Assembly: GCF_900142695.1 (NCBI RefSeq)
Contig: NZ_FRBU01000001.1
Coordinates: forward strand, 124,001-188,000
From: Flavobacterium xanthum
Lineage (GTDB): Bacteria > Bacteroidota > Bacteroidia > Flavobacteriales > Flavobacteriaceae
Direction of reading: 5' to 3'
Length of the DNA: 64,000 nt
In this document: in pieces, positions 43,995 through 52,903 of the stretch
Position numbering within the stretch: the first letter of the stretch is position 1
Layout: each line of letters begins with the position of its first letter
Translations under genes and position numbers: made by a program
Notes under the pieces: generated by a model
Database searches by the model: none
Told to the model about the DNA's origin: nothing
What the model saw: the letters and a program-made list of their open reading frames with translations, nothing else

Positions 43995-45365
43995 TTAATT
44001 TAGAAATTGATTTTCGTCTTTTTCGGCTAAGTTTACTATGTTTTCGGGAAGTGCTTTTTTTGCTTTTGCTCCCATTTTTTTTAATTTTTCGACACTTACA
44101 ATTAGGTTTCCTTTTCCTTCCACAAGTTTGTTCATGGCGCTGCTGTACTCTGTTTTACTCTCGTCTATTTTTTTGCCAATTTTGATCAAGTCACCTACAA
44201 AACCTTCAAATTTATCATACAGTGCTCCTGCTTGACGTGCTATTTCTAATGCGTTTTCCTGCTGTTTTTGATTCGTCCACATGCTATCAATCGTTCGTAA
44301 GGTAGCTAATAATGTGGCGGGAGTTACAATAACAATATTTTTTTCGAATGCTTTATTGTATAAACTCGTATCTTCATTTAGGGCCATAGCAAATGCGGGT
44401 TCAATAGGGATGAATAACAATACAAAATCAGGGCTTTCTATTTGGTACAAATCATGATAATTTTTATTTCCTAATTGCTCAACATGGCGTTTGATGGAAT
44501 TGACATGTTCTTTTAGATAACTAATTTTCAAAGTATCATCTTCTTCATTGATGTATTTTTCATAAGCGGTCAAAGAAACTTTTGAATCGACAATCATTTT
44601 TTTGCCATCCGGCAGATTAATGACAACATCCGGAAATACGCGATTTCCGTCTTCGGTAGTGAAGGCTTGTTGCACTTGGTATTCGCGTCCTTTTTCCAAT
44701 CCTGATTTCTCTAAAACGCGTTCTAATACCAGTTCGCCCCAATTTCCCTGCATTTTACTGTCGCCTTTGAGCGCTTTGGTCAAGTTGATGGTTTCTTTAC
44801 TCATTTGGATATTCATTTCTCGTAATCCCAAAATTTGTTGGCGTAAAGCGGCATGATAATCGATGCTTTCTTTGTGGGTGTCTTCGACCTTTTTTTCAAA
44901 CAATTGAATTTTATCTTGCAATGGAGTCAAGATATTTTTCATGTTTTCTTTGTTCTGTTCGGTAAATTTATTCGATTTTTCCTCCAATATTTTGTTGGCT
45001 AAGTTCTCAAATTCAATGGTGAATTTTTCCTGTAGTTTTTCGATTTCTTCTTTTTGTTCTTTGTTGCGCTCCCAGAGATTTTCGAAATCTACTTCTTTTT
45101 TAGTAAGCTGAATTGCTAAACTGTCTTTTTCAGTTCGGATACCTTCTTTAGCAACGATTTGGGCTTCTAATTGTTTTTCAAAACCCATTTTATCAATCAT
45201 TAATTGCTCTCTCTGTTGGGCGAATTGAGAATTTAAAGTGATTAATTTCTCTTCCAAGCTACTTTTTTCCAACTGGAATCTGGCAACAAATAGAAGTTTT
45301 CCAATATAAACTCCAATACCAAGAGCAACGATGAAAATCAGTAAAAAGGGAAGTGTATTTGACAT
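43995..45365 (-). CDS. rmuC: DNA recombination protein RmuC
   Basis: 456 residues from the ATG at 45365. One N-terminal membrane anchor (FLLIFIVALGIGVYIGKLLF) leads into a long coiled coil rich in E, K and Q (about residues 30-190). The RmuC core contains GNWGELVLERVLEKSGLEKG, then FPDVVINLPDGKKMIVDSKV and VLLFIPIEPAFAMAL. It limits DNA inversions and is a predicted nuclease-like fold. A start 21 codons upstream exists but spoils the anchor. Confidence 0.95.
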   Translation of the reverse strand: MSNTLPFLLIFIVALGIGVYIGKLLFVARFQLEKSSLEEKLITLNSQFAQQREQLMIDKMGFEKQLEAQIVAKEGIRTEKDSLAIQLTKKEVDFENLWERNKEQKEEIEKLQEKFTIEFENLANKILEEKSNKFTEQNKENMKNILTPLQDKIQLFEKKVEDTHKESIDYHAALRQQILGLREMNIQMSKETINLTKALKGDSKMQGNWGELVLERVLEKSGLEKGREYQVQQAFTTEDGNRVFPDVVINLPDGKKMIVDSKVSLTAYEKYINEEDDTLKISYLKEHVNSIKRHVEQLGNKNYHDLYQIESPDFVLLFIPIEPAFAMALNEDTSLYNKAFEKNIVIVTPATLLATLRTIDSMWTNQKQQENALEIARQAGALYDKFEGFVGDLIKIGKKIDESKTEYSSAMNKLVEGKGNLIVSVEKLKKMGAKAKKALPENIVNLAEKDENQFLN

Positions 45366-45575
45366 AAATTTTTTTTTGTAACAATGTAAAAATAAACAAA
45401 AGATTTCTAGTTTCTTTTGAGAAATCAAAATACTAGTATAAGTTTTTGAAGGGTTTATATTTTGAAAAAATAGGATTCTCTAGGGTAGTTTTATACGTAA
45501 TAGTCTCCTTTTTTGCTAGCGATTTAGTAGTTTTTTTTATTTCAGCAGGGAGTTGTCTTAAACTATTTTAGAAAA

Positions 45576-45609
45576 AAAAGCCAGATTTCAATGAAGAAAT
45601 CTGGCTTTT
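45576..45609 (-). terminator. Terminator of the secreted nuclease gene
   Basis: A perfect 13-bp stem AAAGCCAGATTTC (45577-45589) and GAAATCTGGCTTT (45596-45608), continued by Ts on the - strand. Confidence 0.88.
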
Positions 45610-45629
45610 GGAATGTAGAAAAAGGGATT

Positions 45630-48600
45630 TTATTTTTTTACTATTTTTCCTTTAAATACAACCTTGTTTCCATTGGAAAGGGTATATATATAAATCCCTA
45701 CAGGTAATTTAGTACTATTTATTTTTGTAGTGTTTTCACCAATTGGGCCTTTTAATTGCGTTGGAGCTCCCATTGCTCTTCCAAGAATATCATAAATGTT
45801 TAGACTTAAGTCTTGTCCGTTTTCTGAATTAATAACAATATTGAATGATTCTGAAGCGGGATTTGGATAGGCCATTACAGATAATCCTTTTGTTGCAATC
45901 AAGTCATTGATAGCTAAAGTTGCATCTGCTTTTAACTCAAATCGTGCGATAACTGGACCATGATCAGAAGTAGTATTGACATAGTTTGCTACGTCTAAAC
46001 GAGGGTCATAAACTAAAGTTGAATTGGGCACATAATCCTTAGTTAACTCGTTTGATATGATAATATGATCTAAGAAACCTCCAGAGGACAAGTAAGTAAA
46101 AGCTCCTGCTTTACTAATTTCTAAAGTTAGAGGATTGTAGCGTACATTGTCTTCCACCATTTTCTGGTACGAAGAAGGGTTTCCTGCAATAACGGATTCA
46201 TCAACATCATCATTGTAATCGCCTAAAATTATCAAATTGGCATCTGGGTAATTGACATCTAAACTGTCTTTCAATAGTTCAACATCATATTTTCTCATGT
46301 TGTACCGCGCTATGTCACTACCGCTGTTGGCTCTAGCATGGATGTCAATAATTTTTAGATCTTTCTTTACTCCACCTATATTTGTTTCCATTTCGACCAT
46401 ATAAGGTAAACGGCCTGAAGAAAAGAAGCTCGCGCTCACACCGCCAGGATAATTGGTTAAAGTTTTGCTTCCGGCACGAATTTCATCAAAAAGTTTACTG
46501 AACATCACTCTTGACTTTTTTACTGTTGTTGTTTGCGTGTTATAAATTACAACTAATTTTTGAGCGGGGAAGTCAGCTTCAGGAGCATTAAAGGAGTAGG
46601 ACCAGGCTGGAGAAATTACTTTGTCAAAAGTTTTTCCGTTAATGCTTATTTTTTGGATTAAAAGATCCAGTGCGGCATCGTCAGAAACCTCTTGAACGGC
46701 ATAAACGTCAGCATTTAAAGTGTTCATGACTTTCGCTGCGTTTTCAATCTGCAATGCGTCGTCTGTTGGACCAAACTCAGTTCCTGTTGAACCAATTACA
46801 TTGCTTCCAAAAAATTCTAAATTGTACGTAACAATATCAAAGGTTTCTGTTTTAGGTAATGAAGATCCATTTAATAAACCTATTTCTTGGTTCAATCCTG
46901 TTCCAACAACGGTCAAAGGACCCGAAATACTCAATGCTTTGGAAGAAGGGAAAAAACGAGCATAAATTATTTTACCTGCAACTCCATCAGTAGCTGAAAT
47001 CACTAAATTGGATTGAAAATTACTGTTGTCAACAGATAATTGGTAGTCAGCAGGAGCCGTTACAGTGATATCGCCGTAACCGCCTGCCATGAAAATAAAA
47101 GACTGGCTTGCTGACGCTGTATTTGGCGCTACTTCTCCAAAATTCAAAGTAGGATTTAAGGCTAGAAATGTTGTTTCGTTCGTGATTTTTACATCATCAA
47201 GGGTCCATTCGGCAGTATCTGTCCCACCAGAATTTGTAGTTTCGTAAACCCAAGCTATAAAAGTATGATCAGATTTATAAGCTTCCAAATTGATGTATTG
47301 CGACTGTTTAAAGGTTCCTGTAGTGGTAGGAAAATCGCCTTCTAAGGGAGTCCAAGTTGCTGTTTCTGGGTTGCTTTTACCATCATAATCTAAAGAAATC
47401 ATTAGTTTTAGCGGTGTTCCAGAGAAAAATTTGCGAGAATAGAAAGATAACAAAGGGAATTTGTCAAATGTATCTAAACGTAAATTAGGAGAAATTAACC
47501 AATCTTTGCTAGCTCCTGTTTCAGAATATCCATTTATTTGAACTGCTGCAGGAGAACTGTTAAAACGTGTCGTGGTGCTCACCCACTTAATCTTGTCACC
47601 GGCTACGCTATATTCCGTCCAACCACTGTTTGTTAGAACATTTGCATCATTAAAATCTTGGATGTAAGGATTAATTCCTGTTCCTGATACCGCCACTGTC
47701 TTAGTAGAAGCTCCGTTTGATTCATGAGTGATTTGTCCTGAAAAAAGGCCGGTTGCAGTAGGTGTAAATTTGACATAAACCAAAGGTGTGGTTCCCGTAT
47801 TGAAATCTTCTGCAGCAAAAACCAATGTTGATTGAAAGCCAGAAGTCTCATTTTTAGAAATGGTAAAGTTTTGGGATGCCGAAAGCGTAACTGCTCCACT
47901 TAGATTAAGTGCCTGAAGTTGGTAACTTAATGCAATTGAGCTGAAGTTTTGCTCTATGAAACTAAAATCTAAGGCAGTTTTAGTAGTTGACAGGGAAGGA
48001 ACGACAACGCTAGAAGTAGTGACGTCTAGTTTATTACTTTCAGCTTGAATGTTGCCAATGGCATCTTCAGATATGGAATAGACAACATAATCAGTTCCTA
48101 GAGCTAATCCTGTACTGTTTTTTGAATAAACAACAGTAGCATCCGAAATTTCAAGTACCGCTGCTTTTAATGCCGCTGCATCTGAGGCGTTTGTTCCTGC
48201 TTTTATCTGAGCAGCGTTTGGAGCAGCACTTCCTGATGGCAAGATCACGAAATATGTTTTTCCAGTCTCATTTAATTTGGACGAAAAATCAAATCCATCC
48301 GATAAGATGTTGGTAATTTTTGGGAATCCGTCTGCATTTACAGGTGGTGTTACATCATTAAATACACTTATGTTATCAATGGCAAAAGAGGGACGAGAAC
48401 CGCCTCCAGATACTTGTCTTGAAATCCAACGTACTTGAATTACCTCTTTATTATCACACTCCGATGGTAAAACTACTTTTATTTTTTGGCTATTCACTTC
48501 TGCTGTTCCAGATGTTTGTGCTGTTGTTCCGCTGGCATAGACCGTTGGTAATAAAGTAATAAATGCATCGGCTGTACCAACTCGATATTGCAGTACTAAT

Positions 48601-49043
48601 TCGTTGATACGAGAATTCGATGTGCCATTATAAGGATTCCGAATCACCATCGCATCATATTCTACTGCAATTCCGGATTTACCAAGTGTTTTGAATACAA
48701 ACCCAATTGTTAAATCTAAGGAACCGGTGTTTAAAAATCCAATTTTTCCATTGTAATTATGGAAATTTCCACTGCTGGTAGCAGCTGTACTACTGGCAAC
48801 TAAAGCTCTATCTGCAACTAATGTAGCTGTTGTATTGAATGAACTTCCCGGAGCTGTGCTGGCGGTCCAACCCTGAAATCCTGCGGGATAAGTGGTAGAT
48901 GCTGCATCAAGAGTGGTGAAATTTTGAGCGAAAGGCAACTCTTGCGCTATGAGTGCCGTTCCTTGTGCAAAAACGGTTGTTGATAGGCAATAAAAAAAAC
49001 TTAAAAAAGCCATTAAATGGCGTAAATGGTAATTGTGTTTCAT
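45630..49043 (-). CDS. Secreted endonuclease/exonuclease/phosphatase-family protein with T9SS sorting domain
   Basis: 1,137 residues. The signal peptide (LMAFLSFFYCLSTTVFAQ) is followed by a jelly-roll/MAM-like domain (LPFAQNFTTLDAASTTYPAG, FAIDNISVF), Ig- and choice-of-anchor-type domains (WLISPNLRL, WTLDDVKI), and an EEP nuclease domain. The EEP part has VTYNLEFFGSNVIG, ADVYAVQEVSDD, LKIIDIHARANSG, NLIILGDYNDD and TTSDHGPVIARFE. The C-terminal type A sorting domain begins AYPNPASESFNIVI and ends KGKIVKK. It is probably displayed or released as an extracellular DNase or phosphoesterase. Confidence 0.92.
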   Translation of the reverse strand: MKHNYHLRHLMAFLSFFYCLSTTVFAQGTALIAQELPFAQNFTTLDAASTTYPAGFQGWTASTAPGSSFNTTATLVADRALVASSTAATSSGNFHNYNGKIGFLNTGSLDLTIGFVFKTLGKSGIAVEYDAMVIRNPYNGTSNSRINELVLQYRVGTADAFITLLPTVYASGTTAQTSGTAEVNSQKIKVVLPSECDNKEVIQVRWISRQVSGGGSRPSFAIDNISVFNDVTPPVNADGFPKITNILSDGFDFSSKLNETGKTYFVILPSGSAAPNAAQIKAGTNASDAAALKAAVLEISDATVVYSKNSTGLALGTDYVVYSISEDAIGNIQAESNKLDVTTSSVVVPSLSTTKTALDFSFIEQNFSSIALSYQLQALNLSGAVTLSASQNFTISKNETSGFQSTLVFAAEDFNTGTTPLVYVKFTPTATGLFSGQITHESNGASTKTVAVSGTGINPYIQDFNDANVLTNSGWTEYSVAGDKIKWVSTTTRFNSSPAAVQINGYSETGASKDWLISPNLRLDTFDKFPLLSFYSRKFFSGTPLKLMISLDYDGKSNPETATWTPLEGDFPTTTGTFKQSQYINLEAYKSDHTFIAWVYETTNSGGTDTAEWTLDDVKITNETTFLALNPTLNFGEVAPNTASASQSFIFMAGGYGDITVTAPADYQLSVDNSNFQSNLVISATDGVAGKIIYARFFPSSKALSISGPLTVVGTGLNQEIGLLNGSSLPKTETFDIVTYNLEFFGSNVIGSTGTEFGPTDDALQIENAAKVMNTLNADVYAVQEVSDDAALDLLIQKISINGKTFDKVISPAWSYSFNAPEADFPAQKLVVIYNTQTTTVKKSRVMFSKLFDEIRAGSKTLTNYPGGVSASFFSSGRLPYMVEMETNIGGVKKDLKIIDIHARANSGSDIARYNMRKYDVELLKDSLDVNYPDANLIILGDYNDDVDESVIAGNPSSYQKMVEDNVRYNPLTLEISKAGAFTYLSSGGFLDHIIISNELTKDYVPNSTLVYDPRLDVANYVNTTSDHGPVIARFELKADATLAINDLIATKGLSVMAYPNPASESFNIVINSENGQDLSLNIYDILGRAMGAPTQLKGPIGENTTKINSTKLPVGIYIYTLSNGNKVVFKGKIVKK

Positions 49044-49145
49044 AGGTTTACAATTGGATTAAGCAGCAAAAATAATATTTCCAACGTTAAGAGAATATTA
49101 TAAATTGAGCTATTTTAGATTGTAAATAAAATCTTTTAATCTCTT

Positions 49146-49294
49146 TTGGTTTAATTCCTCGAAGCTTTGCTTCGATTTTTTTAGCCACAGATTCACAGAT
49201 TCACAGATTAAAAAAGATTATTGAAAATCTGTGAATCTGTGGCTGTTATTTCGCTAATACCTCTGTGGCTCTGCTCCGAGGTAATTTATTTGGT
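49146..49294. repeat. MITE-like inverted repeat built on CACAGATT
   Basis: A perfect 18-bp inverted repeat AGCCACAGATTCACAGAT (49183-49200) and ATCTGTGAATCTGTGGCT (49227-49244); the left arm continues as a tandem of the 8-mer CACAGATT. Weaker outer arms (AATTCCTCGAAGC against GCTCCGAGGTAATT) extend the structure to about 150 bases. A single GCCACAGATTC also occurs at 63305-63315. The rest of the 49044-49392 interval shows no gene. Confidence 0.65.
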
Positions 49295-49339
49295 AGTTAA
49301 ATAGATTTTTTTGGTGGATTGACTATTAATTGCAACAAA

Positions 49340-49374
49340 AAAAGCCAATAAGGAAGGAGTCCTTATTGGCTTTT
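49340..49374 (-). terminator. Terminator of the small acidic protein gene
   Basis: A perfect 15-bp stem AAAAGCCAATAAGGA (49340-49354) and TCCTTATTGGCTTTT (49360-49374), with a T tract on the - strand. Confidence 0.88.
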
Positions 49375-49392
49375 AAAATACGAAACAAATAC

Positions 49393-49770
49393 TTATTCGT
49401 CCAGTTTAATATTTCCTCGGTCTTCTTTATTATCTGGATGAGAAGCAGGGTATCTGTGGGCAGTAATGTCTGAGTTGAGGTCTTCATTTTCAACCGTTTT
49501 CATCGCTTCTTTTTCTGAGGAAACGCCCCGGCTTAAACTTTCGTTTTCGTTCCATGTTCTCTCTTCGGCTTCGGGAATAGCAGCATTAGACCCATCAACA
49601 TTACGCGCTCTTTGAACAACTTTTTCATTTCCATTAGCATCAATTTCTATTTCATCTTTCAGTTTTGGCGCGTTTGTATTGTTTTCGTTAAGCATCTTTT
49701 CGCTACTAATTTGGTCGTTTATAGGCTGCTTATTATTGGTCTTTTTTGAACCTAAATCATTATTTTCCAT
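49393..49770 (-). CDS. Hypothetical hydrophilic, probably disordered protein
   Basis: 125 residues, very rich in Asn, Glu, Asp and Lys, with no hydrophobic core, signal peptide or Cys. Segments such as NTNAPKLKDEIEIDANGNEK and AAIPEAEERTWNENESLSRG show no known fold. It has its own strong terminator, which supports it being a real gene. The function is unknown; stress-related hydrophilin-like behaviour is only a guess from the composition. Confidence 0.7.
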   Translation of the reverse strand: MENNDLGSKKTNNKQPINDQISSEKMLNENNTNAPKLKDEIEIDANGNEKVVQRARNVDGSNAAIPEAEERTWNENESLSRGVSSEKEAMKTVENEDLNSDITAHRYPASHPDNKEDRGNIKLDE

Positions 49771-49907
49771 GATCTTTCTGTTTAGTTATTAATCTTATTG
49801 TTTATAATAGTACGTCATTAATATGAGATGTTTGAACTATTTAACATTGCTTTTGGTTTATCGCAATAAATGTAGCCAGTCACTTTTAAATCCAACAAAA
49901 ACAAAAC

Positions 49908-49915
49908 TATCTTTG
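49908..49915 (+). promoter_or_regulatory. -7 box TATCTTTG of the pseudouridine synthase gene
   Basis: A consensus TAnnTTTG box 23 bases before the ATG at 49938. Confidence 0.6.
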
Positions 49916-49937
49916 CATGCACTAATAAATCAACACA

Positions 49938-50513
49938 ATGCCTCATTCTCATTTTATCATTCATAAACCGTACGGGTATTTGAGTCAGTTTGTTTATGAA
50001 TTAAAAAGAAAAAAGAAACTGCTAGGAGAATTATATGATTTTCCAACAGGAACAATGGCTATCGGGCGCCTTGATGAGGATTCCGAAGGATTATTGTTGC
50101 TGACAACGGATGGCATGATGAGCGAAATCATTCGCAGTAAAAGAGTCGATAAAGAATATTACGTCCAAGTAGATGGAATCATTAATCAAGAAGCCATCGA
50201 GCGATTGCAAAAAGGGGTTGAAATCGGTTTTAGTGGAACTAAATACGTTACTAAACCCTGTAAAGCTTCCTTGATACAGGAGCTTCCTGCTTTTGGAGCG
50301 AGAGGAAAAAAAATTCGGGATGAACGTCACGGCCCTACCTCTTGGGCTTCAATAACGGTCAATGAAGGAAAATTTCGTCAAGTGCGAAAAATGACTGCTG
50401 CTGTTGGTTTCCCAACTTTGAGATTGGTTCGTGTCCGAATAGGAACGGTTCATCTTCATGATTTACAGGCTGGAGAAGTTTTAAAAGTGGAAGATTTTCA
50501 AATAACCAAATAA
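49938..50513 (+). CDS. Pseudouridine synthase, RluE-like
   Basis: A 191-residue enzyme of the RsuA/RluB/RluE family. The opening HFIIHKPYGYLSQF is followed by the catalytic segment AIGRLDEDSEGLLLLTTDG with its Asp. It ends KFRQVRKMTAAVGFPTLRLV, then RVRIG, typical of the family. It lacks an N-terminal S4 domain, which fits RluE (23S rRNA position 2457) better than RsuA. It is followed by trmL after 18 bases. Confidence 0.9.
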   Translation: MPHSHFIIHKPYGYLSQFVYELKRKKKLLGELYDFPTGTMAIGRLDEDSEGLLLLTTDGMMSEIIRSKRVDKEYYVQVDGIINQEAIERLQKGVEIGFSGTKYVTKPCKASLIQELPAFGARGKKIRDERHGPTSWASITVNEGKFRQVRKMTAAVGFPTLRLVRVRIGTVHLHDLQAGEVLKVEDFQITK

Positions 50514-50531
50514 CCAATTAATCTATACTAC

Positions 50532-50987
50532 ATGTTAAATATCGTTTTAGTGGAGCCCGAAATAGCAAACAATACGGGGAATATAGGGCGCTTGTGCGTA
50601 GGCACGCACAGTCGTTTGCATTTGATTCATCCTTTTGGGTTTGTTATTAATGATAAAAACCTAAAACGTTCCGGTCTCGATTATTGGGTTCATCTTGATG
50701 TGACAGAATATCAGGATGTTGCATCATGGAAAGCAAGCATTCCTGACTTATCTCGGGTTTTTCTTATGAGTTCTCATGCTAAAAAATCATATTTCGAGAT
50801 TGATTTTCAGGACGGAGATTGGTTGGTTTTTGGCAAAGAAAGTAAAGGATTAAGTGAAGCTGTTTTGAACCAATTTGAAAATCATTTGACAATTCCTATG
50901 TCACCGCTAATTAGAAGTTTTAATATCGCTAATTCGGTCGCTTTTGTTATTGGAGAAGCAAACCGCCAAATTAGTTTAAAAATTTAA
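50532..50987 (+). CDS. trmL: tRNA (cytidine(34)-2'-O)-methyltransferase
   Basis: A 151-residue SPOUT-class methylase that modifies the wobble base of leucine tRNAs. Typical parts are the opening LNIVLVEPEIANNTGNIGRL, DYWVHLDVTEYQD, LVFGKESKGLSEAVL, and the knot region IPMSPLIRSFNIANSVAFVI. Length is normal for TrmL. It converges with the ABC ATPase gene, with a 4-base overlap. Confidence 0.93.
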   Translation: MLNIVLVEPEIANNTGNIGRLCVGTHSRLHLIHPFGFVINDKNLKRSGLDYWVHLDVTEYQDVASWKASIPDLSRVFLMSSHAKKSYFEIDFQDGDWLVFGKESKGLSEAVLNQFENHLTIPMSPLIRSFNIANSVAFVIGEANRQISLKI

Positions 50988-51766
50988 ACAATCGTAAACT
51001 TTCCTTTTTCATTGTCAAAAACAATATGCTCATCTTTAAATAGTGTATTAAAACTTCCTTTCGAAATGAAATTACAAGGTTCGTCTTGCAAGACAGTTTC
51101 AGGAGTCATGATAATCATTTCGTCACTCAATTGTATCGCCATATCAATGTCATGGGTAGAAAATAGAATACACTTTCCAGTCTCTTGCGTAAGTTTTTTC
51201 AAAAGTTTAAACAAAGCCACTTTATGTAATAAATCGAGATGGGTGGTAGGTTCATCTAAAATTATTAATGGGGTGTCTTGTGCCAAAGCTCTTGCAATCA
51301 ATACTTTTTGTAACTGACCATCACTAATTTCATAATGTTTTTTTGCAGCTAAAGAACTAATTTGTGTCAATTCCATGGCTTCGTTTACTTTCGATATATC
51401 GACCTCAGATAAAGTTCCAATCCAGTTGGTGTACGGTTGTCTTCCCAGTGCGATGAGTTCAAAGACGGTTAAATTACTTGGCGGTAACTTTTCTGTTAAA
51501 ACTATGCTCAGGTTTTGTGCTAACTCTAAAGGTTCATAGGAACTAATTTTCCTTTCATTTAAAAATACAGCACCTTGCAGCGGTTTCTGGATACCTGTTA
51601 TCGTCTTTAAAAGTGTCGATTTTCCAATGCCGTTAGCGCCTACTAAAGCAATCAGTTTTCCCTTTTTTAAATTTATAGAAATAGCCGAAGCCACTACGAT
51701 ATGCTCTTTTTTACGAGAGTAGCCAATGCTAATTTTTGAAGCTTCTAAGATGATATTATGTTCCAT
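50984..51766 (-). CDS. ABC transporter ATP-binding protein, cobalamin/iron-siderophore type
   Basis: 260 residues from the ATG at 51766, which overlaps the permease stop (TAATG). It has Walker A GANGIGKST, the signature ISDGQLQKVLIARAL (SDGQ in place of SGGQ), and Walker B PLIILDEPTTHLDL, with the switch His in FSTHDIDMA. It is the BtuD/FecE/FepC-type ATPase powering import through the adjacent FecCD permease. Given the cobalamin genes just downstream, vitamin B12 is the most likely cargo, but heme or siderophores cannot be excluded from the ATPase alone. Confidence 0.9.
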   Translation of the reverse strand: MEHNIILEASKISIGYSRKKEHIVVASAISINLKKGKLIALVGANGIGKSTLLKTITGIQKPLQGAVFLNERKISSYEPLELAQNLSIVLTEKLPPSNLTVFELIALGRQPYTNWIGTLSEVDISKVNEAMELTQISSLAAKKHYEISDGQLQKVLIARALAQDTPLIILDEPTTHLDLLHKVALFKLLKKLTQETGKCILFSTHDIDMAIQLSDEMIIMTPETVLQDEPCNFISKGSFNTLFKDEHIVFDNEKGKFTIV

Positions 51767-52797
51767 TAGGCAATCATTTTTCGTTTTCTGACTAGTAACC
51801 AAATCACCACTGGGGCGCCAATTATTGATGTTACGGCATTAATTGGTAAAGTAATTCCCAATCCTGGCAATTCTGAAATAATATCACAAATAAGCATAAT
51901 CGATGCTCCTAAAAGCAAGGTGCTCCAGTACAAAACCGAATGGTTACTGGTTTGAAATACTAATTTTGCGATATGAGGCACCGCTAATCCTATAAAAGCT
52001 ATTGGGCCTGCATAAGCGGTGATACTTCCTGCCAGAATACTAGTAGCAAAAATAATGATTAATCGTGTTTTTTTGAAATTCAAACCCAAACTGCGAGCGT
52101 AATTTTCCCCTAGCAATAAGGCATTTAGCGGTTTGATGCTAAAGACACTTAATAACAATCCTATCGCAACACAAACCGTTAAAACTACAATAGATGACCA
52201 AGATAAATTGCCCAAGCTTCCCATAGACCAAAAAGTGAATTTTTGTAATTGTTCAGCTGAACTAAAATAAGCAAGCACCCCGACTATGGCACTGGTAAAA
52301 CTGCCAAACATTAATCCTACAATTAGGATAGCCATGGTATCGCGCAATCGATAGGAAACAGCTAAAACAGCTAATAATACTATTGAACTTCCTACCGTTG
52401 ATGCTAGAACCACTCCGTAGGACGATAATAAAACAGTACTTAAAAAAGGCGGTAGTACACCTGCTCCTAAAAACACAAAGGCAACCCCTAAACTGGCGCC
52501 TGAGCTAAGTCCTAAAACATAAGGTCCTGCTAGGGGATTTCTAAATAAAGTTTGCATCAGTAAACCACTTATCGATAGCCCCATTCCTACAAGAACTGCC
52601 GTAATTGCTTTGGGTAAACGATAATTAATGATGATGTATTCCCAGGTAGATTTGCTCGCTTGACCACCGGTTAAACTAGTGTAAATTTCTTTAAAAGGGA
52701 TTGTAATGGAACCAAAACTAATGTTTACAAAAAACAAAACAATAAGCCCTAAAGTAAGTAAGAAAAACAGAACCGTATTTCGTTTTTGATTATTCAA
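51766..52797 (-). CDS. FecCD/BtuC family ABC transporter permease
   Basis: A 343-residue inner-membrane permease with about ten helices. Family hallmarks are LPKAITAVLVGMGLSISGLL, then MQTLFRNPLAGPYVLGLSSG, and AGPIAFIGLAVPHIAKLVF. It pairs with the overlapping ATPase and with the lipoprotein receptor 106 bases upstream. The assembly is of the BtuCD type. Confidence 0.93.
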   Translation of the reverse strand: MNNQKRNTVLFFLLTLGLIVLFFVNISFGSITIPFKEIYTSLTGGQASKSTWEYIIINYRLPKAITAVLVGMGLSISGLLMQTLFRNPLAGPYVLGLSSGASLGVAFVFLGAGVLPPFLSTVLLSSYGVVLASTVGSSIVLLAVLAVSYRLRDTMAILIVGLMFGSFTSAIVGVLAYFSSAEQLQKFTFWSMGSLGNLSWSSIVVLTVCVAIGLLLSVFSIKPLNALLLGENYARSLGLNFKKTRLIIIFATSILAGSITAYAGPIAFIGLAVPHIAKLVFQTSNHSVLYWSTLLLGASIMLICDIISELPGLGITLPINAVTSIIGAPVVIWLLVRKRKMIA

Positions 52798-52903
52798 TTG
52801 TCGTTTGTTTGTGTAATATTATATTCAATTTTTAAATATCGCAAAATCCAGTTTTGGCTCCTTCTTTTTTGGAGCGTCCCGACGCTTTGGGAGCGGAGCG
52901 GAT

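Noticed and set aside
52865..52900. GC-rich palindromes (GCGTCCCGACGC, GGCTCC/GGAGC) as a terminator of the substrate-binding gene
   Set aside because: No T tract follows on the - strand and the pairings are short and mutually exclusive, so it is only noted in the neighbouring gene entry.
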